From Verrucomicrobiia bacterium (GTDB lineage Bacteria > Verrucomicrobiota > Verrucomicrobiia > Limisphaerales > Pedosphaeraceae): 64,000 nt of DNA. The translations under genes were made by a program, and so were the position numbers. The DNA is taken from the NCBI GenBank assembly GCA_036268055.1, contig DATAUW010000041.1:62001-126000 (forward strand). Reading direction: 5' to 3'. How positions within the stretch are numbered: position 1 is the stretch's first letter; each line of letters starts with the position of its first letter. This document shows positions 54,341 through 61,808 of this stretch, piece after piece. A model generated the notes under the pieces. The model worked only from the letters and a program-made list of their open reading frames with translations. It was not told the origin of the DNA and did not search any database.

Positions 54341-57300
54341 TTACGGCGTAACCGCGCGATAGAAACGCGCCGGCTGGCTGGCTGGCTGAACCAACTGATA
54401 CACGCCATTCGTGCCAAGTGTAGTTGTGCCGACTGGCGTCCACGACGCAGCGGGCGTCGTGATGTCACCCGTCGAGAGGATGCGATAGGTGTGACCCGAT
54501 GCACCCGTCAACGTGATCGTCACGTTTGTGCCCGTGGGCGCGATCTTGAGCGTCGGCGTGAGACCGAGCACGCTGAACGGCGCGCTCAAGCCGCGGCTGT
54601 TCGACAGCCATTTGTGATCCAGATATTGCTCAACCTGGGTGCGTTCGCCATCGGACAAACCACGGTTATAAACGATGATTTCCGAGAGGTCGCCGCTGTA
54701 GTGTCCGCCGTTGCCCACGCCGACGGCGCCACCGATGAGCGTGCCCGGGAAGGCATTCGCTCCGCGCTGGGCACGCATAACGCTATTCAGGAAAATTTCC
54801 TGATTGCCAACTGCATCCAGCCGCCCGGTCCATTGACGCGGTGTTCCGAAGGCGAAGTTGGCTGGCGCGGTCCAATTCAAGTCGTCGGCATATTGCGCGA
54901 ACGTGAAGGTATTCGCGGCGCGATAACCCATGTGCAGCGTGGCATCCACATTGTTGAAGCTGCTGCCGAAGAAGTAGCTGTTGCCATTGGCCGCAGCCGG
55001 ATCCGCCACGTCCACGACGAACACCGTCCAGGGCTGGCCAGTCAACGACGTGAGGTCCACATCGAGCCAGTTATTTCCGAGGAACTTCACCGCATGCTGA
55101 CCACCGTAGCCGAGCACCGGCAGCGAAGGACTGACATCGGTGATGGGATAATTGCCGGAGTTTGTGCCATTGTTTTCTATGCCGCTCTTGTCCACCCATT
55201 CCACGAGGTTCGTGCCGGAAAGCATAAGCGTGCTGGAATCATAAGCGTCCAACCACAGGATGCAGTTCGGAATGCCGTTGGTCGGATCGGTGATGGAGCC
55301 GAGGAAATCGGCGGACAAAACGTCGTTGTTTCCAGCCGCGTCCACTTCCAGGTTATGGAAAGTGATCACGCCGTTGGAACCGTCAGTTCCGATGTTATAG
55401 ACCAGGTTTGTGCCAACCAACCCACTGCCCGAAACCAAATGCACGACGACCAGGTTCGTGGCGCCCAATCCCAAGGTGCTGAGATTGCCGCCCGCATCCA
55501 CCGTCTTCAATACTGGCTGCTGGCTCAGCGGCGCGCCTGCCACGCCGGAACCCGGTTGAGTCGTCCAGACGACTGTCGTTGCTGGTCCGGCATTCACGGT
55601 GATCGCGGAGGAGACAGCCGAAGCCGTGCCCGAGGTGAAGGTCAGCGTGACGCTGCCGACATTGGTGATGGTCAAACTGGTGAATGTTGCCTGGCCGCTG
55701 GCGATGGATTCCGTGGTATCGCCCTGCAAATTACCGATGCTGCTGGTCGCGATCACCGGTGTGCCGTTGGTTTCAATATTGCCGAAACTGTCCAGCACGC
55801 TAATGATCGGCTGGGTGTCAATCGCCACGCCGACTTGCGCCGCGGTGTCAGGTTCCTGCACGATCACGACGGTGTGCGGCGCGCTGGGGACGACCGCGAT
55901 GTTCGCGGAATTAAGCGTCGGCAACGAACCCGAGGTGAAGGTCAGCGTCGTCGTGGCGGCGTTGGTGATGAACAGACCGGAGAATGTCGCCACGCCTTTC
56001 ACGGCCGAAACCGCGACTCCGTTCGTGGGCGAATTGCTCAAATCACCCGCGCCGGTTTCCGAGACGACGATCACATCGGTCGCGTTGGTAACGATGTTGC
56101 CGAAGGAATCTTCGACGGCAACGACTGGCTGAGCCGCGAAATTGATCCCGGCAATGGCGCTGGCGGAAGGTTGAGTCAACACGGCCAGTTGCGCTTCCAC
56201 TGCGGGAAGAATCGTAAATGAGGTGCTCATATTCGTCGCCGCACCGCCGATGACCGCGGTCAATTCTTTTTCTCCAGCATTGGTGATATTCAGATCATTG
56301 AAAGTCGCCACGCCAGTTCCGTCCGTCACTTGAGTCAAAGTACCGTTGAGCGTTCCCGAACCGCTGCCAATGGATAAGACGATCGGAATGTTGGCCACGC
56401 CCGCGCCGCCGTTGCCGGTCGCTTCAACCGTGACACTGGGAGAAATCGTCACACCCGCGACGGTCGTGGTGGGCTGCTGAACGAAATGAACTCCCGTGAC
56501 TGCGCTGCCGTTGCCGACGAAGAAAGGCGTGCTGGTCGCGGCGCTGGAAAGTTGGCCCATCCATTTGTTGAACAAATAATTTTCCACACCGATGCGCTGA
56601 ACTTCAGTGAGGTTGGTATTATAAACGATGATTTCAGCAATATCGCCGTGGAAACTTCCACCGTTGCCTTGGCCGATGTTGCCGGGATTCACGTTGCCAA
56701 GAAATTGCGAACCACCCGTGCCGGCGAGCACGCCGTTCAAGTAGATCGCCTTTTGTCCGGGCGAAAGCACATGCGAAGCGATCTGCGGACCGGAACCCGA
56801 CCAGGCGACGTTCAGATCGTCCGCGTAAAATGCGAAGGTATATTGCGGTCCCGCATTACGATAACCCATGTGTAGGACGTGATCCACGCCACCTGCCACA
56901 TTCAGGAATGGCGTGCCCATGAAAAAGTCATTGTTCGCCGTTTCGCTCGGGCTGAGTTCGGTCAAGGCGATGATGGTGAATGGCCCGTTGGTGATGTGGG
57001 AAAAATCAACATTCAGACGGTTCGTGCCAAAAAAGCTGACCACTTTGGCATCGCCATAAGCGAAACTTGCGAGGTCGGCGTTCGTGCCGAGAAGCGGCGT
57101 GTTGCTGATGCCGTCGGCGACCGCGTTGGTCGCGTTATCATTGGCTCCGCTTTTATCTTTCCAGAGCGAGACGTTGGCGCCGTTCGTGGCGACCAGCGAG
57201 GTCAAGTCGGACGCATCGAGCCAGAGCTGGCAATTACTGATGCCATTCGTCGGTGAGAACACGGCGTTGGTTCCGTTGCCGGAGGTCGCGAGCAAACTGT

Positions 57301-57706
57301 AACCGCCCGCGGAGTCAATTTCCAAACCGCTCAACACCGCCACGCCGTTGGAGCCATCCGGCCCATTGCCCATGTTGAAAGTGAATGGCGCGCCGTTCAA
57401 ACCGGCGGGCACAGACGAGACCGTGACCGTCATCGTCGCCGCCAAACCGATGCTTGAAGGATTGCCGGAAGCATCCGCGGTGACGAGTGTTGGTTGATGA
57501 CCGAAAGGGGAGCCAACATTTGCCGAACCGGGTTGCACCGACCAGATCAGTTGAACCGCCGGACCGACGGAGGCGGAAACAGACGCGGCCAGAAAGACTG
57601 ACAAGGCTGAGACTAAAAGGAATATCGCCCGCTGGGCTTTGCCCTGCCCGGCTCGCGTTTTTATTTTGGACCCGGCATTTCTTATTGAATTGGGATTTGT
57701 CTTCAT
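54341..57706 (-). CDS. Giant secreted protein with Ig-like repeats and two LamG-like domains (module 2)
   Basis: 1,121 residues. An extended charged N-terminus precedes the signal helix (AIFLLVSALSVFLAASVSAS). Two copies of a LamG-like unit begin ISNCQLWLDASDLTSL and IPNCILWLDAYDSSTL and share DKSG, VKFLGNNWLDVDL-type, LHMGYR, FAFYADDLN, GNGGSFHGDIAEIIVYN. Bacterial Ig-like repeats lie between and before them, with recurring pieces such as QPxxTVAGVTI and VATFxxLxITNAG. The C-terminus ends RFYRAVTP. No catalytic motif is seen; surface glycan binding or adhesion is inferred. Element B lies 86 bases upstream, and a terminator follows. Confidence 0.82.
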   Translation of the reverse strand: MKTNPNSIRNAGSKIKTRAGQGKAQRAIFLLVSALSVFLAASVSASVGPAVQLIWSVQPGSANVGSPFGHQPTLVTADASGNPSSIGLAATMTVTVSSVPAGLNGAPFTFNMGNGPDGSNGVAVLSGLEIDSAGGYSLLATSGNGTNAVFSPTNGISNCQLWLDASDLTSLVATNGANVSLWKDKSGANDNATNAVADGISNTPLLGTNADLASFAYGDAKVVSFFGTNRLNVDFSHITNGPFTIIALTELSPSETANNDFFMGTPFLNVAGGVDHVLHMGYRNAGPQYTFAFYADDLNVAWSGSGPQIASHVLSPGQKAIYLNGVLAGTGGSQFLGNVNPGNIGQGNGGSFHGDIAEIIVYNTNLTEVQRIGVENYLFNKWMGQLSSAATSTPFFVGNGSAVTGVHFVQQPTTTVAGVTISPSVTVEATGNGGAGVANIPIVLSIGSGSGTLNGTLTQVTDGTGVATFNDLNITNAGEKELTAVIGGAATNMSTSFTILPAVEAQLAVLTQPSASAIAGINFAAQPVVAVEDSFGNIVTNATDVIVVSETGAGDLSNSPTNGVAVSAVKGVATFSGLFITNAATTTLTFTSGSLPTLNSANIAVVPSAPHTVVIVQEPDTAAQVGVAIDTQPIISVLDSFGNIETNGTPVIATSSIGNLQGDTTESIASGQATFTSLTITNVGSVTLTFTSGTASAVSSAITVNAGPATTVVWTTQPGSGVAGAPLSQQPVLKTVDAGGNLSTLGLGATNLVVVHLVSGSGLVGTNLVYNIGTDGSNGVITFHNLEVDAAGNNDVLSADFLGSITDPTNGIPNCILWLDAYDSSTLMLSGTNLVEWVDKSGIENNGTNSGNYPITDVSPSLPVLGYGGQHAVKFLGNNWLDVDLTSLTGQPWTVFVVDVADPAAANGNSYFFGSSFNNVDATLHMGYRAANTFTFAQYADDLNWTAPANFAFGTPRQWTGRLDAVGNQEIFLNSVMRAQRGANAFPGTLIGGAVGVGNGGHYSGDLSEIIVYNRGLSDGERTQVEQYLDHKWLSNSRGLSAPFSVLGLTPTLKIAPTGTNVTITLTGASGHTYRILSTGDITTPAASWTPVGTTTLGTNGVYQLVQPASQPARFYRAVTP

Positions 57707-57791
57707 GAAGGGAGGAGTTGTTTGGTTTTGGGTTGCGTGGTTTCGGGATGGAATTTAGCGAACGAGTGAGTTTGTTCCTACCATCTTAATC

Positions 57792-57814
57792 GGTATCCCC
57801 TAAAGCGGGGAACC
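57792..57814 (-). promoter_or_regulatory. Module 2 palindromic element, site B (giant secreted gene)
   Basis: Minus strand GGTTCCCCGCTTTAGGGG followed by ATACC, the most symmetrical copy, 86 bases before the ATG at 57706. Same orientation relative to the gene as sites A, C and D. Confidence 0.65.
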
Positions 57815-57908
57815 GTCCAAGGCAGGGTTTACAATATGTTTTGCAATGTGCTTTTTTGAATTGTGTCGTTTGAGGTTTTTCGTCCCGGGCTTTCATTTAA
57901 TTGGATGC

Positions 57909-58766
57909 TTATTGGATCGCCGAAAGATGTTGCGCCAGCCAGACGCCGTCGGACTGCTTGGCAGCGATGCCGCCGACGCTATTAGTGTTAAGAAAAGTAT
58001 TGTTCCAGGGATGAATCTCGGCGTGACCATCCGCGAAGGACATTGAACTGGCATGACCGTGATTCACTGCCGGGCGGTCGCCGATGCCACCGAGCGTGGG
58101 GTTGCCGAAGAAAAATCCGTCGTTGATGCTCTCGGTATTTTCGTCCAGATAAACCAGCACCAGGGAACTGCTCATGGCGCCGCTGAAGTCTGAACTTTTC
58201 CGAAACTTTGTATAAGCCGGATACGCGGGATCCACATTGCTTTCCTCCGGACTGGAACTCGGCCCGACAAAACAATTCGCGGACACCGAACGGACACGAG
58301 GCTGGTTTGAAGGGAGATATACGCTTTTGTCAGCGGGGCAATGATACACGCCCGCGGCTTTGCAATAGCTTCCAATCGAACCGACGATCTTAGAGCCCGT
58401 GACGGGATCCCGATCACCCAGGACACCCAAAAGATAGACGTTAGTTTCCGTGCCCGCCGGTCCGGCGCCGTTTCCGCCGCCGGCCATTGCGCCCGCCACC
58501 CAATCCGGATTGCTTGGCGCCAGGCCGATGAAACTGCCATTGATGGGATTGCCGTCGTTTTCTGGGAGGGTGTCAGCATTGTCGCCAGTGTAAATGATGC
58601 TGGCTATTTGAAGTTGTTTCATGTTGTTGAGGCAGGAGGTTCCCTGTGCGCGAATTTTCGCCTGCGTCAATGCGGGAAGCAGCAGGCTCGCCAGGATGGC
58701 AATGATGGCTATGACCACGAGCAACTCGATCAGCGTGAAGGCGTGAAGATGGTTTTTCTTTTTCAT
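57909..58766 (-). CDS. Type II secretion-like pseudopilin with H-X9-DG tail (module 2)
   Basis: 285 residues. The short leader MKKKNHLHA precedes [20 protein letters not shown], the cleaved and methylated pseudopilin helix. YHCPADKS and [12 protein letters not shown] near residue 238 match the module 1 pseudopilin, as does [16 protein letters not shown]. It likely anchors in the inner membrane and assembles with a type II-like secretion machinery encoded elsewhere. It diverges from the module 2 histidine kinase; the spacer carries element C facing this gene. Confidence 0.9.
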   Translation of the reverse strand: MKKKNHLHAFTLIELLVVIAIIAILASLLLPALTQAKIRAQGTSCLNNMKQLQIASIIYTGDNADTLPENDGNPINGSFIGLAPSNPDWVAGAMAGGGNGAGPAGTETNVYLLGVLGDRDPVTGSKIVGSIGSYCKAAGVYHCPADKSVYLPSNQPRVRSVSANCFVGPSSSPEESNVDPAYPAYTKFRKSSDFSGAMSSSLVLVYLDENTESINDGFFFGNPTLGGIGDRPAVNHGHASSMSFADGHAEIHPWNNTFLNTNSVGGIAAKQSDGVWLAQHLSAIQ

Positions 58767-58873
58767 AAAATGGCGTTGTCAACCCGGCCCCTCGTTTCCG
58801 GGAATGCGCAAACGAAGCGTCGCGTTTGGGCATTCGGAGAATCAGGTGGCACTGGAACAAACTTATTGGAAAT

Positions 58874-58889
58874 GTGCGCAGGCGCACAA
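58874..58889. repeat. Perfect palindrome next to site C
   Basis: TGTGCGC-AG-GCGCACA is a perfect 7-bp dyad that directly abuts element C in the pseudopilin/kinase spacer. It could be a second operator in this divergent promoter region. Confidence 0.45.
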
Positions 58890-58908
58890 TCCCCTATAGC
58901 GGGATACC
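58889..58908 (-). promoter_or_regulatory. Module 2 palindromic element, site C (pseudopilin / kinase spacer)
   Basis: Minus strand GTATCCCGCTATAGGGGATT, 123 bases before the pseudopilin start and 62 bases before the divergent kinase start. Its downstream ATTGTG also follows site A. It could serve both genes. Confidence 0.65.
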
Positions 58909-58970
58909 CGCTTTTGTGTGGCCATCTTTTTGTCTTGTTTGATGCCCTTGTTATTGAGTAGCACTGAACC

Positions 58971-60704
58971 ATGAACACGCACCGATTGATGAACTGGAAA
59001 AAGTTTTTCAGTTTAATCACAGCGGTGTTCTGCACTTTTTTTTCCCGCGCCGCGGAGACGCCACCCACCAATTCCGCCGCCGGGGCGATTGAGATGGACT
59101 CGGTGATCGTGGACAACGAGAACCGCCTGCCCTCGATCCGCAATCACTCCGTCAGCCTCGGCTCGTCTCCGCAAAATGTGATGTTCTATTTTCGCGTGAA
59201 CACCAATTACGGTTTCGTCCCCCTGCGCATTCATTACCAGTTGCAGGGCTATGACGGCGATTGGCGTAAGGACCCGGGTGAAATGAATCTCACCGTGCGA
59301 TTTTTCAATGACGCGGGAGACCAGGTGAATGAAAAAAAATTTACCGTCAGCGGCCAAAGCGCTGGCTGGAATGGTTCGCTGAAAACTTCGCCGCTGACGC
59401 ATCGCCGTGAATCGGTCGTGGTGCCCGCACAGGCTTCGCGGCTTATGATCGTCGTCTCCTCGGCCGGGCCGCCGGCGACTGCGGGCATTTACGTCGTCGG
59501 CAATCTCGTGGTCACGCGTTCGATGAGCAACGCGCCCGCGGAAATGCTGATGCAGTTCCCGACCGAGCATCAATTGTACGACGGAGAAACCAATTTAGTT
59601 CCCCAGGGCTGGGTCCGCGATGGAACCGCGCGGAGCATGGCGAAGATCGTCCGGCTGGAACAGGAATCTGACAGTGAAGCGTTGGCGATCATTGATGACA
59701 GTCTTATCAGCCACGCGGAATGGCATAACACGCTGGCCGTCGCACCCAAGGTCGTGCCCGGTGAACATCTCATCATTGAATGGAACGAGATGTTCAGCAT
59801 CGGCGTCGGCGACCCGCGCGTGGGCATCTATAAAAATCTGCCGCGTGGAAATTTTCATTTTCATGTGGAGGCGCTGGATGTCATGGGCATGCCGACGGGA
59901 ATCGGAACGTCCATTGACGTGGTCGTTCCGCCGCCCTTCTGGCGGACGTTTTGGTTTTGGAACATCGTGCTCGTGACGTTCGTGGCGATGATCATGATTA
60001 TTGGCCGTTATATTATTGTGCGCCGGATGCGCCAGGGATTGTTGCTGCTGGAATTGCGGTTGGAAAAACAACGCTTGCTCGAACAGGAACGCCTGCGCAT
60101 CGCCCATGATATTCATGACGACCTCGGCGCGCGCGTGACGCAAATTTCCCTGGTGAGCGCGATGGCGCGGAGCCTGCCGATTGATCCTGACCAGGCGCAA
60201 GTGGATTTCGATAAGATTTCCGAAATGTCCCGCGACCTCGTCACCGCGCTTTACGAAACCGTCTGGTCGGTGAATCCCGAAAATGACAATCTCAACGAAC
60301 TGGGAAATTATCTTTTCCAGATGGTGAATAAATTTTGCGAACGGGCGCAATGCCGCTGCCGGTTCTACGTGGATCTGTTGCCGCGCGAAATGCCGGTCCC
60401 CAGCCAGATCCGCCATAACATTTGCATGGCCGTTAAAGAGGCGGTGAATAACGCCATCAAGCATGCCGACGCATCCGAAATCACCGTCCGTATCACTTAC
60501 GCAAAATTCATGCTGACGATCCTTATCCAGGACGACGGCTGCGGTTTTGACACGGAGGACGTTGTCACCGGCAATGGATTGCCCAACTTGAAACAACGCC
60601 TCAAGGACATCAACGGCGTCTGTACGATCGAGAGCCAGCCCGGCCATGGAACAAAAATACAAATCCGACTTGAAGTTGGCCCCGTCCGGCTGAACATTGA
60701 GTAA
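58971..60704 (+). CDS. NarL-type sensor histidine kinase of module 2
   Basis: 577 residues. An N-terminal signal (cleavage near SRAAE) leads to a periplasmic sensor of about 300 residues with beta-sandwich features (VPLRIHYQLQGYDGDWRKD; FRVNTNYGF). TM at about 330-350 (NIVLVTFVAMIMIIGRYIIV). The core is HisKA_3/NarX type: H382 in AHDIHDDLGARV, NNAIKHADAS, IQDDGCGFD and GNGLPNLKQRL. Compared with the module 1 kinase it has a much shorter sensor but a very similar core (VWSVNPENDNLNELGNYL against VWAVNPANDSLSSLANYL). It is followed by its response regulator after six bases. Confidence 0.9.
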   Translation: MNTHRLMNWKKFFSLITAVFCTFFSRAAETPPTNSAAGAIEMDSVIVDNENRLPSIRNHSVSLGSSPQNVMFYFRVNTNYGFVPLRIHYQLQGYDGDWRKDPGEMNLTVRFFNDAGDQVNEKKFTVSGQSAGWNGSLKTSPLTHRRESVVVPAQASRLMIVVSSAGPPATAGIYVVGNLVVTRSMSNAPAEMLMQFPTEHQLYDGETNLVPQGWVRDGTARSMAKIVRLEQESDSEALAIIDDSLISHAEWHNTLAVAPKVVPGEHLIIEWNEMFSIGVGDPRVGIYKNLPRGNFHFHVEALDVMGMPTGIGTSIDVVVPPPFWRTFWFWNIVLVTFVAMIMIIGRYIIVRRMRQGLLLLELRLEKQRLLEQERLRIAHDIHDDLGARVTQISLVSAMARSLPIDPDQAQVDFDKISEMSRDLVTALYETVWSVNPENDNLNELGNYLFQMVNKFCERAQCRCRFYVDLLPREMPVPSQIRHNICMAVKEAVNNAIKHADASEITVRITYAKFMLTILIQDDGCGFDTEDVVTGNGLPNLKQRLKDINGVCTIESQPGHGTKIQIRLEVGPVRLNIE

Positions 60705-60710
60705 ATAATC

Positions 60711-61391
60711 ATGATCACCGCAAAACCTGCAGCCAAAACCTCACCACCCAAATTTGCCATGAAACAATCAATCGTCATCGTGGAAGATGACCGGGGATTG
60801 CGGGAGCAACTGGTCAAACTTATCGGCACCACCCGCGACATGCAGTGCGTGGGCGCCTTTGGCTCCGCCGAGGACGCGCTGCCGCAAATCGGCAAGAAGG
60901 CGCCGGACATCATTCTCATGGACATCAAGCTGCCCGCGATGTCCGGCATCGAATGTCTTTCCATCATCAAAAAATTTGCGCCGAATATTCAGATCATCAT
61001 GGTAACGGTGTACGAGGACAGCGAACGTATTTTTCAGGCGTTGAAAGCGGGAGCGAATGGTTACCTGATCAAGTCCAGCCCGCCGGAGCAGTTGCTCGAC
61101 GCCATCCGCGGCGCATTCACGGGTGGTGCGCCGATGTCGGGACCGATCGCGCTGAAGGTCATGCAACATTTTCACAAGATGGGACCGTCACCGAAGGAAG
61201 CGGAAAATCTGTCGCCGCGCGAACGGCAAGTGCTCGACCTGCTGGCGATGGGTTTCACTTACAAGGAGATCGGCGCGAAATCAAATATCGGCGCTGAGAC
61301 CGTGCGCAGTTACGTAAAAAAGATTTGCCAGAAATTGCATGTGCGCAGCCGGATTGAAGCGGTAGCGAAACATTGGTCGGAACCTTGCTAA
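60711..61391 (+). CDS. NarL/LuxR-family response regulator of module 2
   Basis: 226 residues; an internal ATG at 60759 (MKQSIVIVEDD) may be the true start, since the first 16 residues add no domain. REC has VEDDRGL, ILMDIKLPAMSGIE (phospho-acceptor near residue 70) and LIKSSPP. The LuxR HTH has LSPRERQVLDLLAMGFTYKE and AETVRSYVKKICQKLHV. It closely resembles the module 1 regulator. By position it is the best candidate to bind the palindromic elements A-D. It follows its kinase immediately. Confidence 0.92.
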   Translation: MITAKPAAKTSPPKFAMKQSIVIVEDDRGLREQLVKLIGTTRDMQCVGAFGSAEDALPQIGKKAPDIILMDIKLPAMSGIECLSIIKKFAPNIQIIMVTVYEDSERIFQALKAGANGYLIKSSPPEQLLDAIRGAFTGGAPMSGPIALKVMQHFHKMGPSPKEAENLSPRERQVLDLLAMGFTYKEIGAKSNIGAETVRSYVKKICQKLHVRSRIEAVAKHWSEPC

Positions 61392-61393
61392 GC

Positions 61394-61708
61394 GTGAATG
61401 GAATTTTGACGCCAGCAAAAAAATTCTTCTATACGATTTTGCGCGGAATGGTGGTTTTTGGCATCGTAACATTTATCTCCTTCCACTTGCGTTCCGATGA
61501 TCTTTTCACACCCGATATGCCGGACGCGATGGATCGTTCTGGTTTTCCTTTTCTGATTTATCAACAGGGAGGGCCGGTCGTTTTGGACTATTACAGTCCG
61601 CTTGCTCTTTGGGCGGATTTTGCTTTTGCGCTGGCTGCGACGGAATTGGCCAGTTTGAGTTATCCTCGCGTGAGAAGAATGTATTTCCAGCGCTCTCCGT
61701 TGGATTAG
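61394..61708 (+). CDS. Small unrecognised membrane protein
   Basis: 104 residues from a GTG two bases after the regulator stop. Hydrophobic helix at about 17-35 (ILRGMVVFGIVTFISFHL), then an acidic and Pro/Gly-rich loop (DDLFTPDMPDAMDRSGFP, IYQQGGPVVLDYYSP), and a second helix (LALWADFAFALAATELASL). The tight spacing suggests coupling with the regulator. The coding pattern is plausible but no family is recognised. Confidence 0.5.
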   Translation: MNGILTPAKKFFYTILRGMVVFGIVTFISFHLRSDDLFTPDMPDAMDRSGFPFLIYQQGGPVVLDYYSPLALWADFAFALAATELASLSYPRVRRMYFQRSPLD

Positions 61709-61753
61709 ACAGCGCTGCGTTGAGGTTCAGAGCATTTTTGCCGCTCTAAACCG

Positions 61754-61772
61754 TATCCCCGCTTTAGGTATA
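61754..61772 (+). promoter_or_regulatory. Module 2 palindromic element, site D (GH71/99-like gene)
   Basis: TATCCCCGCTTTAGGTATA, 36 bases before the ATG at 61809 on the same strand. A TATATT at its right end could be the -10 box, which would place the element over the -35 region as for a class II activator site. Confidence 0.65.
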
Positions 61773-61808
61773 TTTACATCCAAAGGCACTCGCCTACAGT
61801 TGGACGCA

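Noticed and set aside
54491-56221. 576-residue plus-strand ORF opposite the giant secreted gene
   Set aside because: Antisense shadow; Arg/Gly/Val-rich, no recognisable domain, while the minus strand has Ig-like and LamG-like repeats.
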